Below, piece after piece: positions 22,961-34,912 of a stretch of 64,000 nt of DNA. Source of the DNA: Trileptium ribeirensis (taxonomy: Eukaryota > Nematoda > Enoplea > Enoplida > Thoracostomopsidae); contig JASANE010003531.1 in the NCBI GenBank assembly GCA_030248225.1, forward strand, positions 52,143-116,142, in the 5' to 3' direction. A program made the position numbers and the translations under genes. The stretch's first letter is position 1. Every line of letters starts with the position of its first letter. Under the pieces are notes generated by a model, which had not been told where the DNA came from, searched no databases, and saw only the letters and a list, made by a program, of their open reading frames with translations.

Positions 22961-23649
22961 TTATTAACTAATATTTCGCTAATACATATAACGTTAATAC
23001 TTTTTAACCCTATGATTTTGTTGGGAAGATATTATTACTACGCCATGGCTAATTACTGTGAGCTTATCGGCCTTCCCCGCGGCACGTTCCTTACCTAAAC
23101 GTAACCGACACCTCCAATGGTTGCCAAAGGGAAAGGGGTGGAAACAGAGCGAGTTCGAGAATTACCCATAAGTAGAGAAATAAAGTCAAGAACAAGGGGA
23201 AAGAAGCCACCAAAGTGGATGGACCGGTCTACCAGCGGTCGGAGATACCCCTTATCACTGAACGAAAGTTGCGCGAGGTCCCCAAGGGTAGACGTGTCAT
23301 TGTCCCGGGCAGGGATATCAAGATTAAGTCAAGATCATGTAGTAGGTTGCAAAACAAGCTGAATTGGCCGTGTGAACGTATGTAAATTAGTTTAAACCAC
23401 CGTCGAATTAACTCAAGTGGATTACCAGTTGCAATTTATGTACTACATGGGTTGAACCGTTTGTGGTATAACGGGGTTGAGTGAATCAGGGAAAAGTAAG
23501 TTTACTTGGAACGAAAGTTAAAAATTTAGCTTGGCGTGATTTCGTGCACTAGGCACCATTCAGCCAAAACGTACTTGAAATAATTTATCTAATGCGAAAT
23601 CGAGTTTTGGTTAGCGGAATCGAATATCCGTTCTAATAGTGACTACACC

Positions 23650-24065
23650 CTGGCGAGTTCGAAGAACATGCCGTGGGTAATAATTTTTAATATTAAAAAC
23701 GCATAAAGGATAGGTCTAATTAAACTTGAAGCTAAACTTAAATTATTCGATCAGCGTTGGCGTATTCGAGTAAGCATGCCATCAACGCTTATATATACCT
23801 TGGCGAGTTCGTATAACGAGCCGTGGTATTCGATTGGCTCGAAAATATTTTTAGGAAAAGTAGATTTTGATTGTAAACTGGAAATTTTGTGCAAACTTGA
23901 ATTCTGAAAAACGTATATTCGTGTGTACATGGTGTTAAGGAGTAAGAGCTTTATATGAAGTTTATGAAACAAAATAAGTGTTATAATTTTATAAATGCCA
24001 ACTAGGGTTTTAGAAAATACACATTGTTAAACTACAGCGAGCTCGAATAGCAAGTCTGCAGCATC
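23650..24065 (+). repeat. Repeated TGGCGAGTTCGAGTAAC-type stem-loop motif
   Basis: Copies begin at 23,651, 23,758, 23,801 and 24,035. The form is GGC-(GAGTTCGAGTAACNN)-GCC with a short closing stem. At 23,801 there is a second outer pair (ACC-TT-GGC...GCC-GT-GGT). The same motifs occur at matching places in the other domain copy (38,665, 38,704 and 38,973). Confidence 0.55.
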
Positions 24066-25472
24066 TCAATAATTTGTTCCAAGATTTTGCATGGAATTTT
24101 TAGACTACCTGTCGTGCCCGGGTAGGCTGGTACAGAAGTCAGATTAAGATTTCTTAGACAACCTTATTCGAAATTATTTACAAAGTTTTATACTGCCACC
24201 GAATGCCCGAATAGATCAGGGGACAGCGTAATTTAGGATTGCATCGAAATGTGCTAACAAATATGAATGTCTAATTTCAATATCAAGAGATTTATTAAGA
24301 ATACCATGAAAAAGTGTTCGAGTAACAACCAGTAGCTTTGGTTAACCAGAATTTCTATATAAATTTTGGAAGGCAGCAACTGACAAAATGAGTACCTATA
24401 CTTTCAGTCCTTGCTGAGCATCAACGGATACCAAGGTAAGAGTGAGCTGCAGTCGCTCTGAAGGCGTCCAAGCTCTGTCTTAATCCAGCAAAGCGGCCCG
24501 AGTTAAGGCAGGGGTTGGAGCTGGAGGAAGCATGCACAACCATTAGGTCCCAAGCTTGTAGGTTACACTAAGATACACTCTGTAATGTTTGGACACCATT
24601 CGTGTACTAACCAATGAATAAAAGTAATCTGCGTGTTACCTGTTTCCAATGTAATACTAGTAAGAGGTGAAGTGAAGTTGCACCAGGACGCTAAAGCTAT
24701 TGCTATATACAGGTCGCCTGGAAATAAATAACAATTGGCGCATTCTCAGTATAATTCGGTAAACTATATGCACGGTAGCGATGGCCGTACTGGCGAGCTA
24801 AGGATGCCCGGTAAGTGCCCAGCACCTTCAAAACAGTAAGCAATAGGATCCTTAAGGCAGGCTAACACTAACATAGGGAAGGGTAGAAGTGGTAGTATAG
24901 GTGACCAGCACCTCTCGGTTAGGTGAGTTAACAAAGCAACTAAATAACTAGGGATCGGCTCAATTTAGGTCAACAATACATATTCCGTTGTAAAATTTTA
25001 ATATCAATTGTTAGCTTGAAAGTTTAAGAACAAAGAAAAACAAAGTAACAGTATTAGAACTAGCACCCAACACATTATGTGTAAAACTTAACAGCCCCGG
25101 CATTATGCACCTGGGGTATGAAGATAACAAGTAGTAACGGTAATGAAGGCACAAGTATGATTCTCACGTCCAGCCATATACACCGTGGTAGCAATTTTTA
25201 TATTGATTTTTTTGAATTTTTAGAAACGGTCGTTTCGTCATAACCATGTATTATGGGATACACGTACCCGAATCGTAGCTTTACCTGAGCAAGTTGTAGG
25301 CTTTGGGATCTGAAAAACAACTAAGAACTTTATGGGTTAGTGTTCGTGGGACAAGTGACATAGGATTTCCCCTAAATAGAACGTGGGTGTTGGACCATAA
25401 CTGCCAAGCCCCCTAAGCGTGGAATTTCCCCGGCCTGCACGCTAGGTAACCCCTAGGCGAGGCTCGCGCGAA

Positions 25473-25495
25473 GACATAATTCCGGTGATTATGTC
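25473..25495 (+). other. Conserved hairpin with partial covariation
   Basis: GACATAAT, loop TCCGGTG, ATTATGTC is a perfect 8-bp stem. The aligned sequence in the second domain copy (40,243-40,265) reads GACCTAGT, TGCGGTA, ACTTGGTG. Two pairs change on both sides to new complementary pairs, while two become mismatches. The CGGT of the loop is unchanged. Confidence 0.5.
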
Positions 25496-27249
25496 CCACC
25501 CTAAAGCATACTTACAACAATGCAGCCTTCGACGATAGAGCAGCCCATGGAAGACGGCCTGGTACCAACGGGTGGTAAAAAAGTGCCGGAAAGGGAGAAA
25601 GACCAATCCCACCCAGAGGTTCCCGTTTAGGAGATGGGCTGCCCTCTTTCTGGTCTGCCTTACCCTGTACTAGGTCTTACTTTGCCTAGTAATCCCGCCT
25701 CCTCGGCAGGATCCAGAAAAGTGGGTAACCTCCTGTTACGCCACTCATGAAATCTTAGTGTATAGGTACACAACCATGTCTGTGTAGTACAAATGTGTGT
25801 CGAGGAGTATATCGCGGTGAATCAAAGGTAAAGGCGAGCGTGATGCAACACAACACTGTGGCTACAAAGAAAATAAGAATCTGGGCAGTTTGTCTAAAAG
25901 CGCAGAAACCTAAGCATTGACAATGAGTATCAAATCGGAAAATGCATCTGTCGATAAAAAGAACAACGTCGTTTGCCTATAATAATACAAAAACACTAAT
26001 AATGGAAAAAACCAAACTCGTAGTAAAGAAAAAGAAAAAAAACAACAACAAAACCTGCAGTATATCAATTAGACAACAAAAGCAATTAACACACCACATG
26101 TTGCCGCAACAATTATCTCAAATAATAATACTGTCAGCCAACATGGCTGCCGGCGCATGCGCGAATTGTTCGAAAAAGCCAAATTTCCACACCATAGTAA
26201 AGTGGTAGCTAAGAAATTTTATTTACTAACAAATATTATTTTATAGTAATATTTATAAAATTTTTCGGAATTTTATGAGAACTTTTAGGGTTAAAAAGAG
26301 GAAAGTTTCTGAGTATCCCGTAGGGGTTGGGTAGATTTTAGGGTAGGAATAAATGTTTAAACCCCCCTGGAATAGTTTGAGGAACCCTTATCATCGTATG
26401 GGATTGGAAAAATCAAATATTGACGTATTTAATTTTGGAAGAAGAAAATGGTGAAAATTGAGGAACACCAAAGGTTAAGAAAAATAGCATTATGGAACAA
26501 CTAGGGTGTTCGAAACCCAGGAAAAAGATAAAATGTAGTCCCACCTTAGGATAGAATCTATACCCACTTGAGGAAACTCTAATATGTTTGTAAATTTAAT
26601 AAGAAAAGGGAAAAAATTGATTTTTAGGTAAAATCGAGTATAGTGTCAGGGTATAGAAGAAGGTATCGCCAGATAGGGGTAAGTAGCCTACCAGCGTGGG
26701 AAAAGATGTCGCTTTACTGAAAATGAAATATAATATACCCCACTGGGAGAATAGGTATTAATTAGAACGGAATACATATTATTTAGGCCAAAATAAAGAA
26801 ATTTGAGGAATTATAGATTCCGAGTCACACGTAAGAGAGAATTTATCCCAGAACGAAAGTAAAATGGGGCGGTTACCCGAGGTGTGGTCGAGTGTCGTTC
26901 CGCCCGAGCTACTATAACCCCCTTTAGTTCGATATCCTAAGAAGTATAAGTTAGGGATAATTTGTTCTTAAAATAGAAATATGGAAAAGTGTGAAATTAC
27001 GCCTTTTAGGTGGCAGGCTATAATTAAGGAACCATATAACTTAAATAAAGGAAACTAAGGATCCCCACGCCCAAAATAGTAGGAAATGTCTCAACTAAAG
27101 GAAGTTATAAGAGTCGCCCTTTTGGGAGAATCGGTATCTTCCCTAGGTATTAGTTCATTACAATTTTAGGGATAAAGTCCAAACTAATGAAATATGGTTT
27201 CTGGGAGAGAGGAAATACAAGGTTGGACTTGCCCAAAAGTTGACAATTA

Positions 27250-28725
27250 CTGTTTAGCGTACCTATTTGTGAAGTCACTCTGAGCCATAAACGTTACTTC
27301 TTTAACCAGAAACGTATTTAACCACAAGCTTTAAATATTAAGGCTATACTCCTTATAAATCTCGAGACGACGCGGAATTCTTTACGCTGGTAACCTTTGA
27401 AATGGAAAACATAATACCAAGCCGTTAAAAATACTCTTGGACTCGTGTAATCATAAAGCTGACATTTTAAAATTCAAACCACACAATATAACAAAAGCTA
27501 CCAGAACGATGTAGCTTAGCCAACGATTATCAAATTAATAAAAACAACGAATAGCAACCATCAATAACACATATTCTTTATGCGTACATAATGAGCTGGA
27601 AGATCAACCCTAAACGTAATTATTGACGCTGTAAACTATGTTAACACAAGCGCAAAACCTGCCAAACTAGAGCTCATCAAAATCTACACTGAAAATTGAA
27701 ACGAAAAAGAAGCTAAATCCTTATTAGCTAATATGAAAAACAAAAGATTATGCAAATTAGCAGTCCTTGAACTAAAAGAAAACAAAATTTTAAGAAACAG
27801 GATAAGCGTTGGTGTAGGGGTGGTGTAATATTTAAAACAGTGAAAATCCCGGGTTTTGGGAAATTTTTGGGGTTTTAGGGCGGGATTGGACCCGGATTTC
27901 CCCTGTAGCCTAGCGGACCCAAGACACTCAGGTAGACCCACGACACTTTTCAAGGAATCAAAGATAAAAAGGCCGCTTCCCACAAAATCAGGCACGAGTA
28001 GCTATGTTATTATGCAGCGAATTTAAGAAATGAATGACTGATTTTGTTGTTAAGATTTGTAGAAATATAGCAAATTATAAGTAAGGAGTGGAGCAAGATC
28101 GTAGCCGGAAAGCTCCGGGCAAAATTTGCTAGATATTGCATAGTTTCTCTGCGCCAGCGCTAATAAGCATGATTTCGGTTCTCCGTTATCATTCACGGGG
28201 GCACGCGTGGTTACACTGGACGATCACGCACATTATATACGCCATTCTCCTGCAGGTTTCCGGCAGTAGCATGTTAGGGACTGTTCCAAACTATGATATG
28301 ACGGGCTGCAATGTTTAGAAAATGAGTAGCGCTTATCACGTCCTTTGGTTAGCTCAAGCACACGCAAACATTAATTCGATTAAAAACTATAATCTTTGTT
28401 AGCTTAACGATAGGAAGACAATTTCATATTTATAGCAAACGAAAAGCGGAACAATCTATTACAGATTGCAGCGTAGCGAAAGGAACGGTCAATATGTAGT
28501 GGTGAGATGAAGTACCGAGATACGTATAATAGCTAAAAATGTGATTCGGCACACCGAACAATGAGTGCAAGCCTTTATATCCTAAAAATAAGTCGGCTAA
28601 TAGACGTCTGTATTCTAGGCTTTCTAGATTCGCGCTAGGATAAGCATGCTAGACCAGGAAAGGCATATCACTACCAGATTTGGGGCCAGATTCTAGCTGA
28701 AAGCGACTCTGAACGTTATCTTGGC
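27250..28725. other. Unassigned DNA between retroelement fragments
   Basis: I recognise no gene or repeat here. The minus-strand frame 27,684-27,995 and the plus-strand frame 28,136-28,318 have no recognisable domain. This stretch probably belongs to insertions that interrupted copy C. Confidence 0.4.
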
Positions 28726-28729
28726 TACC

Positions 28730-29800
28730 AACTACCAACTAGTAACAAATCTCAAACCTTCGGAACATGGCGCAAAGTCGCATCGGATGCACATGGTGTT
28801 GTAGACAATCCTGTTTCATACATTTGGAAACTTTGATAAACTTGCGTTCTTCCTTGTTTAGTTCACTGATTCGAGCAAAACTTGAATAGACTGTTCCGGC
28901 GTGGTCACCTCGTTTGTGTCGCGACATAATGTACTCGTACATGTACAACTGTAGCAAATCAGATTTAGTTTGATAGCGTCATATGCATACAATGAGAAGT
29001 CACAATAAATATCGGAGTTGAGAATATCATTTACATATAAGAAAAACAAAAGACCGAGAACGGAACCCTAAAGGGACTCCGCTGCCATGTTTACCCACGT
29101 AAAAGACTATGAGCGATTAATAATCACCGTTCGGGTGTGATTTTTCAAAAGAATTTTTTATGCAATATTTAGTAATCGGCGACAGACACCATACCTACTC
29201 ATTTTAAAGAGCAATTTCGGGTTACTAACAGAATCAAAAACTTTACCAAAATCTATATAACAACAACGAACATTTTTATGAACCTATTTGGTTTTGAACC
29301 ACTAGGTTATTTTCGAAAGGACGTTCGTAATTGCCAATCGTTTCTACAGAAAGCAATTCTGCTTATTTCTTATCAATTTATCATGAATCATATAACTACG
29401 TAACTTGCCTTTAATAATACGCTCGAAAATTTTACATCCACCAATATAAGACCAATAGGGCGATAACTAAGCGGATCAGTGTTGTCTTATTTTTGCTTGT
29501 ACAAAATAACAACTCTGGCTTGCAGCTAATGCAATGCGAGACTAACGTCGGTGAACAAATACACTAAAATTTCAGAATAATTGGTAAGCGATGAATTTTG
29601 GGGTGCCGCTGAGGACGACGGTGGGTAATTCATCAAGGCCAAATGACGTTTTTGGGTAGTTTGCGGAGAATTCTATAAACGGCATCAACAGAAAAATCAG
29701 TGTCAGGAATAGTTTCTCTTGGTTGATATTCAAAGTTTGGGAATATTTCATTATCTACATTAAAAACGGACAAAAATTGGTTCTGTAAGTCTCATCTTTC
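28730..29800 (-). pseudogene. CR1-like LINE reverse transcriptase remnant
   Basis: On the minus strand, from 29,790 downward, the fragments read as the pre-RT and RT region of a CR1-like element. They are QFLSVFNVDNEIFPNF, then (about 29,465) RPIGLI followed by KIFERIIKGKLRSYMI, then near 29,260 YIDFGKVFDSVSNPKLLFKM (catalytic motif, normally LDFSKAFDSV). After these come GSVLGLLFFLYVNDIL and LYAYDAIKLN near 29,060-28,960 (normally LYADD). Numerous stops and frame changes are present, and the second catalytic motif has Tyr in place of Asp. It is clearly older than the CR1-like copy at 19.4 kb. It stops where the 557-bp repeat begins. Confidence 0.75.
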
Positions 29801-29803
29801 TCT

Positions 29804-30360
29804 ATAATGAGTATCAGTTTAGGGTTAATAGGACAAGTGAAACATTGTGACTCGGGCCAACGTAACCTTTAGGGGCTGAAGTGAAATATATGCCATGCCG
29901 TTCTCGATTGCTAAGCCTAAGACTCAGTCTTAGCCTAAGCTAACGTCCCCATATGAGCCATGTACTAAGCCTACTTCTTTTTTCTAACGTTATAACGTCC
30001 GGCCCCTAAAGGTGACATGGGCCGTGACTCGTATCGAACGGAAGATAGGAATAAGGTCTAACGCGCTAACTACTGCGGAACGTATTTTAAATTTTTTAAT
30101 AAATGTATTCTTGCTTGGAACTATTTTTGAAACTATCGTAGAATGCAATAGAAAAACCTGATACAGTACGATTCTCGTAACATCTTTTTACGGCACACGT
30201 GCCACGTAAGAAACCTCTCCGTTGGTATACTACTGGCCACATAGACGAAACTACAAATTTTCGGAGACGAATCCCCGTCCAACAACTACTGGTAGCCTTT
30301 ACAATATGCTCACTCTAGACCTACCGGTTTAACAAAAAAACAATATTACTTACAATTTAT
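29804..30360 (+). repeat. 557-bp direct repeat, left copy (LTR or compound SINE)
   Basis: It is almost identical to 33,166-33,724 (only scattered substitutions and small indels seen). It begins ATAATGAGTATCAG and ends CTTACAATTTAT. Lying on both sides of a gypsy integrase remnant, it looks like an LTR. It also contains a tRNA-like segment on the minus strand (30,083 to 30,021) and a fold-back pair (29,846-29,878 against 29,998-30,030), which suggests a SINE or composite origin. A short duplicated tail, ATATTACTTACAATTTA, follows at 30,363. Confidence 0.75.
30021..30083 (-). other. tRNA-like segment (pol III A/B-box-like)
   Basis: On the minus strand it reads CGCAGTAGTTAGCGCGTTAG, like a tRNA D-arm and A box. 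About 14 bases later comes GTTCGATACGAGTC, like the T-arm and B box. Stems are too imperfect for a functional tRNA. The spacing fits the head of a tRNA-derived SINE. The second repeat copy has the same segment at 33,383-33,445. Confidence 0.6.
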
Positions 30361-30369
30361 AGAAATATT

Positions 30370-31720
30370 ACTTACAATTTACTTGAAGTAAATTGTTTTC
30401 CGCGTTCATGAGTGGAATAACATTAGTTGATATAAATTTAAAAACTCAAAACTTAAACGTATCTTTGGTCTTTAAACATTTAGCTTATTGTAGTAATTTC
30501 GGACGCTGCAAAATAGTTGGCTTCTCTAGCAGTTTTTTGTCTTCGTTCAAGTCACAGAAGCGACGACAGCCGGTTAATTTTAGTTTATATGCTTTTCGCA
30601 GCTTCATGCCGTGGAAAGACGGGGAGATTTATATTTTCGTTTAGGTACTTGCTAATTAATACCGTATAACATTATGGACGTACATTTCCCACATCTCGTG
30701 GACAGTTTCACACGAGATGAAGATCCCTTCCCAATACACCATTTCAAGAAAAAATATTCATGTCGATATAATTTGCAAATTCATACTCGTGAGAATATAT
30801 TTCAGTATTACAATACGCCAAGGTAGCAACATTTAGAGCAAAACTTAATATATTGTGATCAATTGTATGTAAAGGTTCTCCGACGTTCAAGTGTAAAAAC
30901 AGCTTTTCATCAGTTGTAAAGACCAAAGTAAGGATATCTTCCCGTGTTCTCGCACGGGCTTCACGGTGGTACAACCTAAAGCAAAGATTGAAATCTTTCA
31001 GAAAAAACGCTCGCTTTCGCATCCAAACGGTTGGAATGGTACGGCGGAAAAATGAAATCGTCCAAAACTAACATGTATTATCGCCTAAACGTTCAATCTC
31101 ATTATGACGAGAGCGTCGGCATCCTCAGAACTTAAAGGGGAGCGATAAACTACAAGAATTTTCATATATTTGCCTTTGAAGTGTAGTTTAACACATAATT
31201 TTGCAATTAAACCTAGATAGGAATGGCTTGACATCGCGGAAAATGGATTTGAATTTACACGAACATTACATAGCCGTCACTCTGTCGTACAATTATATAT
31301 GATCTAAAACGTTTGTAATCATTGAAACCAAACGTGCAAGATAGAAATATTCCGCTTAAACAGCTTTCAGTCACAAAACTATATCAAAGGTATAGTTATT
31401 CATTTCTACAATTAAATCATCAATCTAGTTTACAAGACATTGTGTATTGAAAAAAGACAATTGAAAGGAAGAGGGTAGAACATTAGCTTGCACTTGCCAC
31501 TGCTACATCTGATGCCACCTGCGAACCTTCCAGGTGAGGCGAAGATTCAAATGGGTTGATTTTCCCGTAACATATTCGTATATTACACAGTCCACAGTCC
31601 ACCAAGGGGTTTGTATATATTACGGCATTTTTCCTGGTCGGTCAGACGGTATCCCGACCGTCAACTGGAGGTAGGATTCAGTTATTTAAAGTGGTCACCA
31701 TGTAATAAATTTGAAAACAC
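30370..31720. other. Internal DNA between the 557-bp repeats, no clear coding
   Basis: If the repeats are LTRs, this should hold gag, protease and RT, but I find no such motifs. Frames at 30,393-30,644 (plus) and 30,744-31,022 (minus) show no recognisable domain. A small inverted repeat GGTCGG...CCGACC lies near 31,638-31,662. Confidence 0.45.
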
Positions 31721-31724
31721 ATTG

Positions 31725-31796
31725 TCTCTGCGGAGATTCGAACCAACGGCGTTTTTTAAACTGCAGTCAGTCCAGCTAGCCACTACGTCGCAAGGG
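31725..31796 (-). repeat. tRNA-like SINE head
   Basis: The minus strand reads GTAGTGGCTAGCTGGACTG followed by GGTTCGAATCTCC at tRNA-like spacing. The acceptor and T stems do not pair well, so a functional tRNA gene is unlikely. Confidence 0.55.
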
Positions 31797-32285
31797 TGAG
31801 TTTTCAAGTTTATAATTGGTTATCTATTGCGCTCTGCGCTATAATACAGAGCGTCTTTTGTGTCATACCTTGAAGTATGCAGAACATGTGGTCATTCATT
31901 CAAACTGCAGATTGAAAAGAACTAATTCCTAGATACCACTCCTGAATTTGAGTGAAAATGAATTGTAGCACATGAAAATCAGTTCATCGTATTTGGTGAC
32001 ATCTTGTGCCGATTGTGTCGAAAGGACTAACCATACCAAACGGACCTATGGGAATTCCAAATATTTGTACCTCCTGATTTTCGGCGTTAACTATTCGAGA
32101 TTTGTCATACCTCGAAGTGTGCCGCACAACTTGGATTCGAAAAAATGTGGTCAAGAATTTCTCCGTAATTGTTATGACCTAGCATGGCGAGTGATATTCG
32201 ACAACACATCGAATAACACATCCATGCGGCTGGATTTCGACAAGGTCCTAAACAAAGAAACCGTCTTCCACCGATCAAAGCCCTA

Positions 32286-33025
32286 AAGCCTTTTCACATG
32301 TTGTGTAACGATATCATTGGTGCTTTGACACAATCTGGCAATAAGCACATTATATGGTTCAAGGATAATTACACAAAATGGGCCGAAGCTTTCGCTAACC
32401 TCGACCAAACCGCCAATGTTGTGTTTATCGAAAGAATCGTATATCGATATGGTGTTTGTCGGATAGTCTTAAAGCAACCAGGGCCCAGGTGTCAACGACG
32501 AACCTTCCATCGAAGAACTAACGTTTATTTGTAACCAAGAAAGTCTATTCAGAGCCACATAACCACCAATTGAATAGATTAGTAGAACGATGGAACCAAA
32601 CACTTAAAGCAATGCTGAAGTGCACAACAGAAGTAGTGCATGATCGATGGGATGAATTCTTGGAATCATTATGTTTTGCCTATCGAACCTCAATCCATGC
32701 CTCAACTTTTCAAACTTTTTTTCATACTGCGCTGTCGGGACCCTGAGTTACCCGGTGAAAATCCATCCATGGTTTACTTAAAAGTAGCAGCCGAGGAGGC
32801 TATGCGGCTCAATTCATTGAGCAGCTAACTATGGCCTGGGAACGACTACGGAAGTACCTAAAGGGCGTTCTCAACCTCGATACAAACAATATTTCGATGG
32901 ACGCGTCAAAAACCCAATTTTTAACAACAGCGATTTGGTTCTCACGAAGAATCCCCATAAATCAACGATGGCTTCATAACGTTTACCACCCCGAAGTTCG
33001 TCTACTTTTCGTGTCACCGAAGTAA
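32286..33025 (+). pseudogene. Ty3/gypsy integrase remnant
   Basis: Frame 32,298-32,534 carries a block like the integrase core: CNDIIGALTQSGNKHI (normally D.iGPLP.S), then DNYTKWAEAFANLDQTA and RIVYRYGVCR. After a frameshift, near 32,535-32,740, comes HNHQLNRLVERWNQTLKAM (normally P.TNGLVER.N.TLK, with the last catalytic Glu), then WDEFLESLCFAYRTSIHAST. Downstream text to 33,025 resembles the C-terminal part. The DNG.EF segment with the second catalytic Asp is missing. Intact integrases insert the cDNA copy into the host genome. This one is dead, and the rest of pol is absent. Confidence 0.8.
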
Positions 33026-33165
33026 AATTCTAAACATCTTACTGATCAAAGTCGGCAGTGCGTCTCATCGGCCGAAGTGGTACATATTTCATGGAGCTAA
33101 AGCATTTTGCCGACCATCCCTAAAATAAGAGATTTAAGTAATTAAATAAACCTAACCTAAAAGTA

Positions 33166-33724
33166 ATAATGAGTATCAGTTTAGGGTTAATAGGACAAGT
33201 GAAACATTGTGACTCGGGCCAATGTAACCTTTAGGGGCTGAAGTGAAATGCATGCCATGCCGTTCTCGATATACCAAGCCTAAGACTCAGTCTTAGCCTA
33301 AGCTAACGTCCCCATATGAGCCATGTCCTAAGCCTACTTCTTTTTTCTAACGTTATAACGTCCGGTCCATAAAGGTGACATGGGCCGTGACTCGTATCGA
33401 ACGGAAGATAGGAATAAGGTCTAACGCGCTAACTACTGCGGAACGTACTTTAAATTTTTTAATAAATGTATTCTTGCTTGGAACTGTTTTTGAAACTATC
33501 GTAGAATGCAATAGAAAAACTTGATACAGTACGATTCTCGTAACATCTTTTTACGGCATACGTGCCACGTAAGAAACCTCCCGTTGGTATACTACTGGCC
33601 ACATAGACGAAACTACAAATTTTCGGAGACGAATCCCCGTCCAACAACTCCTGGTAGCCTTTACAATATGCTCATTCTAGACCTACCGGTTTAACAAAAA
33701 AAAACAATATTACTTACAATTTAT
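33166..33724 (+). repeat. 557-bp direct repeat, right copy
   Basis: This is the near-identical partner of the repeat at 29,804, in the same orientation. It includes the fold-back pair and the minus-strand tRNA-like segment (33,445 to 33,383). High similarity between the copies implies recent insertion or gene conversion relative to the degenerate integrase between them. Confidence 0.75.
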
Positions 33725-34904
33725 GCTTAAGGTTTTTGAAAAAGTAAGTTCAAATATTACAGGAAAAACGTTCAAACTTGTTTTCGCTGACGCCATACAG
33801 GCTTCGATAGGACACGAAACTTTAGATTGCGAAACAAATATCGTTCGATTAGATCAAAGCAATCTAGTGAAAATTTACTCTATGTTTGGTGGTTCTGTTA
33901 AGTGCAGAGTTTACAGTGTTTCACATTTCAATAATAATAGAACGAAAATAAAATTTCCCAAGTAGAGTTGTTCCTCAGTGAAATAATGCACGGTTTTATA
34001 TTTAACTGACTGCTTTATAGAAAGAAAGCATGACCTATGATACTTGCTTGTACAAAAATATAGTCTCTTAGCTGTTTCTTTTACAACTTTTAGCTATGTT
34101 GCAGCTAAGTTACGACATCCCTTTTCCCAAGTGATTTTTCATTCCTCTCCATTCTAAATCATACCTTTTTTCGGTTGATCTATGGTCTGTTATTACATGG
34201 CTAGGGTTTTGTATTTTTAGTTTATTTCATTTTTATAAAACTCGAACATTGTGTCGGGGATTTAGTGAGATACCACGGGGTCCCCGGGGTTAAAATCCCA
34301 ATTTTTGTTTCTATTCACTAAATATATTATTATACGTCTCCCTAAGTTTTGGATTTGTCAAAATTTTAGAATTTGTAAAACTTACTTTTTTTATTCAATT
34401 AATTTGCATAATAGATTGTTGTTTTTCGTAGTAGCTATAAACAGTTTAGTTTCAATTTTTTGATAATCAGTCTTGATCTGATCTCGGAAGTGCGGGGTTT
34501 TCTGAAAGTTCCCGCTATTAGATTTTTCTGTTTATTTTTATTTACGTGATCGGCTACATAGCTAATGCTATTACTTCTGGCTGTGTTCTAAAATGGTTTT
34601 ATGTCATTGAGAGTGGTTCTTTACACGATTTCGATGCGCTGAGTATAGCTGCTATTGTTTATCGACTACGGTACTATAGTTGTCCTACTGGAAAGGCGCC
34701 TATACTCGGCCCTTCGCCCAGTGGACTAGTAAATTGAATTACAGGAAACGCCTTTAGGTACTCGGGTTTCCTTTTGGATCTCACGGAACGATTGCTTTAT
34801 TGGAACACGCAAAGAATGTGTGGATTGTGACTTGATTTCATGTGCTAGAGTGAAGAAGGACCTAGCTTAAGGGAAGAGTAGTGATCGGCGACACAAATAA
34901 GTAA
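33725..34904 (+). other. Retroelement-associated DNA with two stem-loops near the end
   Basis: The 80-codon frame 33,723-33,965 is of unknown nature. Text at about 34,240-34,560 loosely resembles 37,430-37,740. Near 34,690 and 34,744 are GGAAA...TATACTC...TTC and GGAAAC...GTTTCC stem-loops related to the three at 41.6-41.72 kb. I infer this is the 3' end of internal domain copy C, displaced by insertions, just before the LTR. Confidence 0.4.
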
Positions 34905-34912
34905 CCCTATTC

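Larger units (their letters stand above)
23055..27245 (+). mobile_element. LARD-like non-coding internal domain, copy C
   Basis: It aligns with 37,905-41,543 throughout its length in the same orientation. The best-conserved blocks start at TTATCGGCCTTC (23,069), ACCAGCGGTCGGAGATACCC (23,230), CTGAAGGCGTCCAAG (24,456), GGGTTAGTG...GACAAGTG (25,335), CGTGGGTGTTGGACCATAAC (25,382), GAGAAAGACCAATCCCACCC (25,597) and TTGGACTTGCCCAAAAGTTG (27,223). No reading frame is conserved, so selection on protein cannot explain the similarity. Association with LTRs and absence of pol fit a large retrotransposon derivative. Copy C is interrupted after 27,245. Confidence 0.65.

Noticed and set aside
31725..31796. 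Functional tRNA gene on the minus strand
   Set aside because: A and B boxes look good, but the acceptor and T stems do not pair. I read it as a SINE head.
33723..33965. 80-codon ORF after the right 557-bp repeat
   Set aside because: No recognisable domain, and it begins at the repeat boundary. It is kept only as an unassigned frame.
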